Source: an uncultured Lachnospiraceae bacterium (GTDB lineage Bacteria; Bacillota; Clostridia; Lachnospirales; Lachnospiraceae). Taken from it: DNA of 64,000 nucleotides. The stretch covers positions 1 to 64,000 of the forward strand of contig CAJTOW010000005.1 of the NCBI GenBank assembly GCA_910577655.1. The letters are read 5' to 3'. Both the position numbers and the translations under genes were made by a program. This document shows, in pieces, positions 33,464 to 41,162 of this stretch (positions are counted from its first letter, which is position 1; the number at the start of each line of letters is the position of its first letter). The notes beneath the pieces were generated by a model. It was not told the origin of the DNA and ran no database searches. It was given only the letters and a program-made list of their open reading frames with translations.

Positions 33464-34759
33464 ATGCAGATTATCAGGGGAAAGATACCGGGGGCCCGGA
33501 AGGTCATTGTTTACGGCCCGGAGGGCATCGGGAAATCCACATTTGCATCACAGTTCCCGGACCCGGTGTTCATTGATACAGAGGGAAGCACCAGGGACCT
33601 GGATGTGGCCAGGACGGAGGCACCTGCAAGCTGGCAGATGCTCAAAGACCAGGTGCAGTATTTTATTGCATACCCGGACGGGTTAAAGACCCTGGTGGTT
33701 GACACGGCAGACTGGGCGGAGCAGTTATGCAGCGCGGGCCTGTGCAGCCGGTACCAGAAATCAGGGATCGAAGATTTCGCTTATGGAAAAGGTTATGTAT
33801 TCCTCCAGGAGGAATTCGGGCGGCTCCTGAACCTGCTGTCAGAACTGGTGGAAAAGAGGGGGATCCACGTGGTCCTGACAGCCCATGCCAAGATGCGCAA
33901 GTTCGAACAGCCGGACGAGATGGGTGCCTATGACCGGTGGGAAATGAAGCTTTCAAAGCAGGTGGGGCCCATGGTAAAGGAATGGTCCGACATGGTTTTA
34001 TTCGCCAACTTCAAGACCTGGTCCGTGGCCGTGGATGACAAGGGGAAGAAGCGGAAGGCCCAGGGCGGGGCACGGGTCATGTACACCTCCCACCACCCCT
34101 GCTGGGACGCCAAGAACCGGTACGGGCTCCCGGAAGAGCTGCCTTTCAGCTATGACAGTATCCGGCATGCGGTTGAAGCGGGGAGCACCGGGAAAGCCGG
34201 GACGGGGTTTCCGGGGGCACCGGGGCCTGCGGGACAGCATCCTGCGGCCACGGGCCGGGCCATGCAGCAGCCTGCGGGAGCTGTACTGGCAGATCCTGCG
34301 GCACCAGGGGCTTATACGGCGGTACAGTCCGGTACGGCCCCGCAGTCCGGGATTTCCCCACAGCCAGGCCCGGCAGTACAGGCCTCGCCCGGAACGGCGG
34401 ATGCCGGGCCGCAGCCTGCCGGGAACCCGGTACAGCAGACCCTGGATTTAAGCGGGCCTGCCCCGGAAAATTTCCCGGACAGGTCCCTGGACATCCCGCC
34501 GGAAACGCCTGGCGGGGACATGTCATCATTCCCGCCGGACCTGCGGATACCCAAAGCACTGCGGGACCTGATGGCGGCAAACGGCGTGTGTGAATGGGAC
34601 ATCCAGAGCGTCGTGGAGGCAAGGGGGTACTTCCCGGCAGACATGGACATCTGGGACTACCCGGAGGACTTTATAAACGGGGTACTGGTGGGAGCCTGGC
34701 CCCAGGTCCTTGCCATGATCCGGGAGATGAAGGAAAACAACGCAATTCCGTTTAATTGA
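33464..34759 (+). CDS. Phage nucleotide-binding ATPase, Sak4/AAA_24-like
   Basis: The 431-residue protein opens with a RecA-type ATPase core, KVIVYGPEGIGKSTFASQFP (Walker A near residue 18) and LKTLVVDTADW (Walker B). A TAHAKMRKFEQPD segment follows, typical of Sak4-type single-strand annealing proteins. Residues about 245-350 are a low-complexity Gly/Pro/Gln/Ala linker, and a conserved C-terminal helical tail ends ...MKENNAIPFN. With the OB-fold and Rad50-like neighbours it forms the phage recombination module. Start after AAGGAGGG at 33464. Confidence 0.8.
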   Translation: MQIIRGKIPGARKVIVYGPEGIGKSTFASQFPDPVFIDTEGSTRDLDVARTEAPASWQMLKDQVQYFIAYPDGLKTLVVDTADWAEQLCSAGLCSRYQKSGIEDFAYGKGYVFLQEEFGRLLNLLSELVEKRGIHVVLTAHAKMRKFEQPDEMGAYDRWEMKLSKQVGPMVKEWSDMVLFANFKTWSVAVDDKGKKRKAQGGARVMYTSHHPCWDAKNRYGLPEELPFSYDSIRHAVEAGSTGKAGTGFPGAPGPAGQHPAATGRAMQQPAGAVLADPAAPGAYTAVQSGTAPQSGISPQPGPAVQASPGTADAGPQPAGNPVQQTLDLSGPAPENFPDRSLDIPPETPGGDMSSFPPDLRIPKALRDLMAANGVCEWDIQSVVEARGYFPADMDIWDYPEDFINGVLVGAWPQVLAMIREMKENNAIPFN

Positions 34760-34773
34760 GGAGGATTACATTT

Positions 34774-35211
34774 ATGCAGAATACAGCAGTAAACGAAGAA
34801 CTGGAGTGGAACGGCACACTGACAGAGGACGCGCAGGAGTATGTGCTCCTTCCGGCCGGTGACTATGATTTTACCGTGGACAGTTTTGACCGGGGACGGC
34901 ACGGGGGCAGTGAGAAGCTCCCGCCGTGCAACAAGGCCATTTTAAAGATCCGGATCACCGCACCCCAGGGGACGGCGGTCCTCACCCACAACCTTTTCCT
35001 GCACAAATCCGTGGAGCGGCTTCTGTCAGCCTTTTTTGAGTCCATTGGGCAGAAGAAAAAGGGGGTGCCCCTCCAGATGGACTGGAGGATGGTGCCGGGT
35101 TCCACCGGCAGGTGCAGGCTGGGAATCCGTGAATATGAAGGAAATACCTATAACGAGATCAAACGGTTCTATCCGAAGGAAGGGCCGAAATACCAGGCAG
35201 GGAGTTTCTGA
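34774..35211 (+). CDS. DUF669-family phage protein
   Basis: This 145-residue protein matches the DUF669 family found beside phage recombination and replication genes. Visible features are LLPAGDYDFTVDSFDRGRHGG and CNKAILKIRI, with KSVERLLSAFFESIGQK and GRCRLGIREYEG. Its role is unproven, but it is possibly DNA-binding. ATG 34774 follows GAGGAGG. It is coupled to the helicase gene one base after its stop. Confidence 0.8.
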   Translation: MQNTAVNEELEWNGTLTEDAQEYVLLPAGDYDFTVDSFDRGRHGGSEKLPPCNKAILKIRITAPQGTAVLTHNLFLHKSVERLLSAFFESIGQKKKGVPLQMDWRMVPGSTGRCRLGIREYEGNTYNEIKRFYPKEGPKYQAGSF

Positions 35212-35212
35212 C

Positions 35213-36805
35213 ATGGAAAAGATGGATTTAAGGCCGTACCAGCAGGAGGCCAGGAACGCGGTATTCCGGGAATGGGACCGGGTAAGGCGGACCCTCCTGG
35301 TGCTTCCCACCGGATGCGGCAAGACCATTGTTTTTGCAAAGACCGCGGAGGAATGCGTCCGCCGGGGGATGCGTGTCCTGGTCCTGGCACACCGGGGGGA
35401 GCTCCTGGAGCAGGCGTCGGACAAGATCGCAAAGGCCACGGGCCTTAAGTGTGCTGTGGAGAAGGCAGAAGAAACCTGCCTGGGAAGCTGGTACCGGATC
35501 ACGGTGGGTTCTGTCCAGTCCATGCAGCGGGAGAAACGGCTTTCCCGGTTTCCGGAAGACTATTTCGGCGCCATTATTGTGGATGAGGCCCACCACTGTG
35601 TCTCAGACGGCTACCAGAAGGTATTACAGCATTTCCCGGAGGCCAGGGTGCTGGGGGTGACAGCCACGCCGGACCGGGGGGACATGCGGAACCTGGGGGA
35701 GTATTTTGAGTCCCTGGCCTACGAGTACACACTGCCGAAGGCAATAAGGGAAGGGTATCTCTGCCCCATCAAGGCCATGACAGTCCCCTTAAGGCTGGAC
35801 CTGTCCGGTGTGGGAATCCAGGCCGGGGACTTTAAGTCCGGGGAGATCGCAACAGCCCTTGACCCGTACCTGGAACAGATCGCGGATGAAATGGCGCGGC
35901 ACTGCGCGGACAGAAAGACAGTTGTGTTCCTGCCGCTGGTAAAAACCAGCCGGAAATTCTGCGATATCCTGAACCGGAAGGGATTCAGGGCCGCGGAGGT
36001 GAACGGGGAAAGCCGGGACCGGACAGCAGTACTGGAGGGGTTTGGCCTGGGGGATTACAACGTGCTCTGCAATTCCATGCTGCTGACAGAAGGATGGGAC
36101 TGCCCGTCCGTGGACTGTGTGGTGGTACTGCGCCCGACGAAGGTAAGGAGCCTTTACAGCCAGATGGTGGGGCGGGGGACAAGGCTGCACCCGGGGAAGG
36201 ACCACCTTCTCCTGCTGGATTTCCTCTGGCACACGGAACGGCATGAGCTGTGCCACCCGGCTGACCTGGTGTGTGAAAACAGTGAGGTTACCCGGAAAAT
36301 GACACAGAACCTGGAGGATTCCGCAGGCGTCCCGCTGGACCTCATGGAAGCGGAAAACAGGGCATCGGAGGATGTGGTGGCCCAGCGGGAAGAGGCCCTG
36401 GCAAAACAGCTGGATGCCATGAAAAAGCGGAAACAGAAGCTTGTGGACCCGCTCCAGTTTGAAATAAGCATACAGGCAGAGGATCTTTCCGGATATGTGC
36501 CGGCATTCGGTTACCAGATGGCCCCGGCCAGTGACAGCCAGTTAAAGACGCTGGAAAAATTCGGTATCCTGCCGGACGGGATCGAAAATGCAGGAAAAGC
36601 AGAGGTCCTCATAAACAGGCTGGCGAAGCGGAAAGAGGGGGGCCTTTCAACACCCAGGCAGATCCGGCAGCTGGAGGGGCGCGGGTTCCGGCATGTGGGA
36701 ACCTGGACCTTTGACCAGGCCAATGCCATGATCAGCCGGATCGCCGCCCGGGGCTGGCGCGGGGTGCCGCCCGGTGTGGTACCGCAGACATATGTGCCAG
36801 AGTAA
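35213..36805 (+). CDS. Superfamily 2 DEAD/DEAH-type helicase
   Basis: The 530-residue protein has the Q-like DLRPYQQEA start, motif I LPTGCGKTIVFAK (near residue 26), motif II IVDEAHHC (DEAH, near 122), motif III GVTATP and motif VI YSQMVGRGTRLHPGK. A C-terminal extra region (about 440-530) contains SDSQLKTLEKFGI and RQIRQLEGRGFRH SAP-like helices. It probably unwinds DNA at the phage origin or remodels forks. An ORF running further upstream lacks a start signal, so I use ATG 35213. Confidence 0.92.
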   Translation: MEKMDLRPYQQEARNAVFREWDRVRRTLLVLPTGCGKTIVFAKTAEECVRRGMRVLVLAHRGELLEQASDKIAKATGLKCAVEKAEETCLGSWYRITVGSVQSMQREKRLSRFPEDYFGAIIVDEAHHCVSDGYQKVLQHFPEARVLGVTATPDRGDMRNLGEYFESLAYEYTLPKAIREGYLCPIKAMTVPLRLDLSGVGIQAGDFKSGEIATALDPYLEQIADEMARHCADRKTVVFLPLVKTSRKFCDILNRKGFRAAEVNGESRDRTAVLEGFGLGDYNVLCNSMLLTEGWDCPSVDCVVVLRPTKVRSLYSQMVGRGTRLHPGKDHLLLLDFLWHTERHELCHPADLVCENSEVTRKMTQNLEDSAGVPLDLMEAENRASEDVVAQREEALAKQLDAMKKRKQKLVDPLQFEISIQAEDLSGYVPAFGYQMAPASDSQLKTLEKFGILPDGIENAGKAEVLINRLAKRKEGGLSTPRQIRQLEGRGFRHVGTWTFDQANAMISRIAARGWRGVPPGVVPQTYVPE

Positions 36806-36823
36806 AGAATGGAGACATGACAG

Positions 36824-39067
36824 ATGGACAGTTGTTACAGCCTGGCAGAAGTGCTGGACCATATAGACCCGGCAGAACTGGACTATTCGGAGTGGTGCGC
36901 CGTGGGCATGGCCCTGGAGCATGAAGGGTATCCGGCCAGTGTCTGGGACCGGTGGAGCGCAAGGGACCCGGCAAGGTACCATGAGGGCGAGTGCCGGCGG
37001 AAGTATGCCACATTCCACGGGAGCAGTTCACCCGTGACCGGGGGCACCATTGTGCAGCTTGCCCGTGACCACGGCTGGGTACCGGACCGCGGCCAGGAAC
37101 TGGACTGGGACGGGATCCTGGAGCAGGACGGGCCGGAAATTGTGGACCAGAACTACATAGAAGCGGTGGAATTTTCGGAGCCGGGGCACTGGGACCCGGC
37201 CAGGGAGCTGGTGCGCTACCTGGAGACACTGTTTGAATCCACGGAGAACGTGGGCTATGTGACCGAAAGCTGGAAGAAGGACGGGCGTTACATGCCCACA
37301 AAGGGGTGCTGGGACCGTACTGCGGGCCAGCTGATTGAGGCACTGTCGGAATGCGGCGGGGACATTGGCAGTGTGATCGGGGACTGTTCCCCGGAGGCAG
37401 GCGCCTGGATCAGGTTCAACCCCCTGGACGGGAACGGCTGCAAAAACGAGAATGTCACGGATTTCCGCTATGCCCTTGTGGAGTCGGACTCCACGGACCT
37501 GGACCGCCAGAACGCCATTATCCGGGAACTGGAGCTGCCGGTGGCCTGCCTGGTGTATTCCGGCAATAAAAGCCTCCATGCCATTGTACGGGTGGATGCA
37601 GCGGATTACACGGAATACCGGAAGCGCGTGGACTACCTCTACAGCGTGTGCCAGAAAAACGGCTTAAAGACAGACAGCCAGAACCGGAACCCGTCCAGGC
37701 TTTCCAGGATGCCGGGTGTCACAAGGAACGGGAAGAAACAGTTCCTTCTGGATACCTGTATCGGGAAACAGGGCTGGCAGGAATGGTATGAATGGATCGA
37801 GGGGATTAATGATGACCTGCCGGAGCCGGAAAGCATGGAAGAGGCATGGAACAGCCTGCCGGAGCTTGCGGAGCCACTGATTGAAGGGGTGCTGCGCAAG
37901 GGCCACAAGATGCTGGTTGCGGGCCCGTCCAAGGCGGGAAAGTCCTTCGGGCTGATAGAACTGTCCATTGCAGTCGCGGAGGGCAGGAAATGGCTGGAAT
38001 GGCAGTGTACGAAGGGAAAAGTGCTGTACGTGAACCTGGAGCTTGACCGGGCCAGCTGCCTGCACCGGTTCCGGGATGTGTACACGGCCCTTGGGTGGCG
38101 CCCGGAAAATTTAAGGAACATTGATGTATGGAACCTGCGGGGAAAGTCCGTGCCAATGGATAAACTGGCCCCGAAACTGATCCGCAGGGCAGCAAAGAAA
38201 AACTACACGGCAGTCATCATAGACCCGATCTACAAGGTCATCACCGGGGACGAGAACAGCGCTGACCAGATGGCCAGTTTCTGCAACCAGTTTGACAAGG
38301 TGTGCACAGAGCTGGGGTGCGCGGTAATTTACTGCCACCACCATTCCAAAGGCGGCCAGGGCGGCAAAAAGTCCATGGACCGCGCAAGCGGGTCGGGTGT
38401 GTTTGCCAGGGACCCGGATGCGCTCCTGGACCTGATCGAGCTGGAGCTGACGGAAGACATCCTGAAACAGCAGGAGAATGAGGCGGTGTGTGCGGCCTGC
38501 CGGGAATATCTGGATTCCTGCTGTGATTGGCGCAGTGACCTTTCCCAGGACGATCTGCTGAGCAGTGTACAGATGCTTAACTACTGCGAGAATAAGCTGG
38601 ACAGGGCGCAGTGGGAGGCCCTGGGCGGCATCCTGGAGGCGGTGAGGGGGCAGGCCGGGGCGCTTACTGCATGGCGCATTGAGGGCACGCTGAGGGAGTT
38701 CCCCAAATTTTCTCCGGTAAACCTGTGGTTCCGGTACCCGGTGCACCAGGTGGACAGGGTGGGGATACTGGCGGATATTGACCCGGAAGAGGAAAAACCG
38801 GCACGGCAGAAAGGAAAAGATGCCCGGAAGAAGCAGGTGGAGAATGAGCGGGTGAAGAAACGGAATGAATTTGAAATAGAGTTTTCGAACCTGGAGCTGG
38901 AAGGGCAGGAAGTATCTGCCGAGGAGCTCGCGGAAAAGCTTGGAACGAATCCCAGGGAACTGCTTTCGTGGCTGGGAAACGGGGCCCGCCAGAAGAAAAA
39001 CCTTAAGGACAGTTTTGAGAAATATATGGGTGAGGATGGGAAAATGCATGTTAGGCGGAAGGGGTAA
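36824..39067 (+). CDS. Primase-helicase (PriCT, AEP-like and RepA-type ATPase domains)
   Basis: The 747-residue protein seems to combine three parts. The N-terminus (about 1-95) is a PriCT_2-like module. Residues about 150-330 hold an archaeo-eukaryotic primase-like core with FRYALVESD, a SGNKSLHAIV sxH motif and NPSRLSRMPGV. Residues about 345-560 are a RecA/RepA-type hexameric helicase (AAA_25) with Walker A AGPSKAGKSFGLIELS, IIDPIYK and IYCHHHSKG. The C-terminus is charged and HTH-like. It is the likely replication initiator, since the iteron region follows immediately. Confidence 0.82.
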   Translation: MDSCYSLAEVLDHIDPAELDYSEWCAVGMALEHEGYPASVWDRWSARDPARYHEGECRRKYATFHGSSSPVTGGTIVQLARDHGWVPDRGQELDWDGILEQDGPEIVDQNYIEAVEFSEPGHWDPARELVRYLETLFESTENVGYVTESWKKDGRYMPTKGCWDRTAGQLIEALSECGGDIGSVIGDCSPEAGAWIRFNPLDGNGCKNENVTDFRYALVESDSTDLDRQNAIIRELELPVACLVYSGNKSLHAIVRVDAADYTEYRKRVDYLYSVCQKNGLKTDSQNRNPSRLSRMPGVTRNGKKQFLLDTCIGKQGWQEWYEWIEGINDDLPEPESMEEAWNSLPELAEPLIEGVLRKGHKMLVAGPSKAGKSFGLIELSIAVAEGRKWLEWQCTKGKVLYVNLELDRASCLHRFRDVYTALGWRPENLRNIDVWNLRGKSVPMDKLAPKLIRRAAKKNYTAVIIDPIYKVITGDENSADQMASFCNQFDKVCTELGCAVIYCHHHSKGGQGGKKSMDRASGSGVFARDPDALLDLIELELTEDILKQQENEAVCAACREYLDSCCDWRSDLSQDDLLSSVQMLNYCENKLDRAQWEALGGILEAVRGQAGALTAWRIEGTLREFPKFSPVNLWFRYPVHQVDRVGILADIDPEEEKPARQKGKDARKKQVENERVKKRNEFEIEFSNLELEGQEVSAEELAEKLGTNPRELLSWLGNGARQKKNLKDSFEKYMGEDGKMHVRRKG

Positions 39068-39071
39068 ACCA

Positions 39072-39337
39072 GTGCGCATAACCCGGTTGTGCGCACCGTG
39101 TGCAGGGGTGCACAAAACTGGTTTTGCGCACAGTGCGCACCCCTGCGCATAACCCGGTTGTGCGCATATGCGCATGGGTGCACAAAACCCGGTTATGCGC
39201 ATATGCGCAGGGGTGGGTGCGCAGGACCCTTATATATTACATATATAACATGTGCTTGCGCACCCCACTCACGCGGGGGTAGGTAGTCGTGCGGGAAGCT
39301 GGCGCACGACGACCACCCACCCCGCACGTCTGAGTGG
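39072..39337. other. Probable phage replication origin: iterons, AT-rich block and large hairpin
   Basis: Four imperfect palindromes of 23-25 bp lie at 39072-39096, 39108-39131, 39144-39166 and 39178-39201, about 36 bases apart. Their type is GCGCATAACCCGGTTGTGCG in copies 1 and 3, and TGCACAAAACYSGGTTxTGCGC in copies 2 and 4. An AT-only stretch of about 20 bases follows (near 39231-39250). A long stem-loop comes next (39265-39337) with CCACTCA/TGAGTGG outer and GTCGTGCG/CGCACGAC inner pairs. The sequence is non-coding. The set looks like initiator iterons, an unwinding element and a stable hairpin next to the initiator gene. Confidence 0.72.
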
Positions 39338-39393
39338 CACCAACCTTGCGCAGGGGGGAACAAAAAATTTGCACGTTAAAGGAGTGAAGCGGA

Positions 39394-39540
39394 ATGACAC
39401 TGGAGGAATACAGACGGGATATCAGCCCGTGTTTCGGATGCGGGTGCTGGAATCCGGATACGGGATGCAGCATGCCGGACCTGGACAGAGGTTATGCATG
39501 CCCTCTTGAGGCAGAGGGCGGGGATGACTATGGTGACTGA
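39394..39540 (+). CDS. 48-residue cysteine-rich protein
   Basis: This short gene starts MTLEEYRRDISPC and has six cysteines within 35 residues (CFGCGCW ... TGCSMPD ... YACPLE), which could bind zinc. AAAGGAG lies nine bases upstream. Its end overlaps the RusA gene start. Small Cys-rich proteins of this kind are common in this group of phages, but no function is assigned. Confidence 0.6.
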   Translation: MTLEEYRRDISPCFGCGCWNPDTGCSMPDLDRGYACPLEAEGGDDYGD

Positions 39541-39925
39541 GTTCTTCCTGCCGGTGCTCCCGCCCACATCCACTCACCAGGAAAAGCAGGTGCATGTGGT
39601 AAACGGGAAGCCGGTGTTCTATGAGCCTGCGGAAGTGAAAGCAGCCAGGCAGAAACTGCGGGCCCATCTGGGACGGCATGTCCCGGCAGAAGTATTTATC
39701 GGCCCGGTAAGGCTCACAACCTGGTGGTGCTTCCCGGCATCCGGCAGGCACCGTAACGGGGAATACCGGGCCAGCAGGCCGGACACGGACAACCTTGTGA
39801 AGCTGCTTAAGGATGTCATGACAGAGCTGCATTTCTGGAAGGATGACGCCCAGGTGGCCAGCGAGGTGACAGAGAAATACTGGGCAGATATTCCGGGGAT
39901 CTACGTAAAGGTGGAGAGCCTATGA
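39524..39925 (+). CDS. rusA: RusA-family Holliday-junction resolvase
   Basis: The 133-residue endonuclease carries the RusA pattern: TTWWCFPASGRHRNG near residue 65, then RPDTDNLVKLLKDVM with catalytic Asp residues and FWKDDAQVASEVTEKYW with the DD pair. RusA cuts four-way junctions formed during phage recombination. Start MTMVTEF at 39524 after GAGGGCGGGG. The stop overlaps the next gene by four bases. Confidence 0.9.
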   Translation: MTMVTEFFLPVLPPTSTHQEKQVHVVNGKPVFYEPAEVKAARQKLRAHLGRHVPAEVFIGPVRLTTWWCFPASGRHRNGEYRASRPDTDNLVKLLKDVMTELHFWKDDAQVASEVTEKYWADIPGIYVKVESL

Positions 39926-40137
39926 CCAATGAGCAGGTCAGGCAGGGGTTTGCAGAGGTGTACAACAGTTTCTGGTGCAGGTACAAAGACCGGCAGCCGG
40001 GGAAGGACTCTGCGGAGTGGGAGCGGATACAGACCCGCGGGGCGGTGCTCCGGAAGAAATATCCGTTCCTGGCAGAAACGGTTACGGACATGGTGGTGGA
40101 ACTGGACCGGAGGATGCGGGAAAGGAGACAGAAATGA
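39922..40137 (+). CDS. Small hypothetical phage protein
   Basis: The 71-residue helical protein (MTNEQVRQGFAEVYNSFWCR) lies in an ATGA overlap with RusA and overlaps the next gene by the same arrangement. Not recognised. Confidence 0.65.
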   Translation: MTNEQVRQGFAEVYNSFWCRYKDRQPGKDSAEWERIQTRGAVLRKKYPFLAETVTDMVVELDRRMRERRQK

Positions 40138-40304
40138 AGTTAAACGAGATATACAGCAGGCCGCTGAAGGAAGTTATTGCGGAACTGGAGCTTTCAGACA
40201 TGAAGATTCATGCGGATGATAGCGGTGACGTAAAGGCAGTGGAGCTTAAATACACAGAGAAACAGACGGGGAGAGGGGCAGAAGCAGGCCCATGGCGGCG
40301 GTGA
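40134..40304 (+). CDS. Small hypothetical phage protein
   Basis: The 56-residue protein (MKLNEIYSRPLKEVIAELE) starts at the ATGA overlap with the previous gene, with AAAGGAG upstream. It is acidic in the middle. Its partners and role are unknown. Confidence 0.6.
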   Translation: MKLNEIYSRPLKEVIAELELSDMKIHADDSGDVKAVELKYTEKQTGRGAEAGPWRR

Positions 40305-40330
40305 GTGCGGTGCGAAAGTGAGGTAAGTAG

Positions 40331-41162
40331 GTGAATACGGTTATAAAATACCCGGGGAGTAAATGGGGGCTGGCGGACTGGATCGCCGGTTTCTTCCCAC
40401 CCCACCACAGTTACTTAGAGCCGTACTTCGGCAGCGGGGCAGTGCTCTTTAACAAGCCCAGGAGCAATATCGAGACGGTCAATGACCTGGACGGGGCAGG
40501 TGGTTAATCTGTTTGACTGGATTAAAAAAGACCCGGAGCGTCTGGCCCGTGAAATCTACTGGACCCCGTATTCCAGGCAGGCCTATGATGATGCATTTTC
40601 AGTAGAGCCGAAAGACAGCCTGGAAAACGCCGTGAATTTTTATATCCGCCTGAGCATGGGCCACGGCTTTAGAACAAGCGGCGAAAGGGTGGGATGGAAA
40701 ATCGATATTCACGGACGGGAACGCGCCTATGCAGCCCTGGACTGGTGCCAGACACCGGAAAAGATCATGGAAGCAGCAGAAAGGCTACGGGGCGTACAGA
40801 TTGAGCACCGGCCTGCAGCAGAAGTGATAACAAGATTCAACCAACCGGATGTGCTTATTTATGCGGACCCGCCCTACATGCTGGATACCAGGCATGGAAA
40901 ACAGTACCGGTGTGAGATGGACACCAGGGACCACGAAAGGCTCCTGGACCTTCTCCTGGCCCATAAGGGACCGGTGGTCTTAAGCGGCTATGACAGCAGG
41001 CTTTATAGCGACCGGCTGAAAAGCTGGCACCGGGAAGAGCGGGAGAGTCGTACCCAGTCGGGGAGGAAGAGGCGGGAGGTGCTGTGGATGAACTTTGAGC
41101 CGGAGAAGCAGATCCGGATGGAGTTCGGGGAAGGAAGGGAGGCAGCAGGATGGAGCAGGTAA
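40331..41162 (+). pseudogene. Dam-type DNA adenine methylase split by a one-base frameshift
   Basis: A GTG-started frame (40331-40507) gives 58 residues with the N-terminal YPGSKWGLADWI and AdoMet motif LEPYFGSGAVLF, then stops. The rest of the enzyme continues in the next frame from about 40490 to 41162 (VVNLFDWIKKDPERLARE ... ADPPYMLDTRHGK, catalytic DPPY). Removing one G from GGGG at 40493-40496 would restore a normal D12-class methylase of about 275 residues. It may be a true mutation, a sequencing error in a homopolymer, or split translation from ATG 40482, which has only a weak ribosome site. Confidence 0.8.

Noticed and set aside
39072..39337. CRISPR array
   Set aside because: The repeats are palindromic iterons with short, partly related spacers of about 11-13 bases, not 30-base unique spacers, and no cas genes are near.
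40482..40560. Programmed frameshift in the Dam gene
   Set aside because: Joining the halves needs a +1 shift at GGGGCA with no recognised slippery context or regulatory need; a one-base insertion is simpler.
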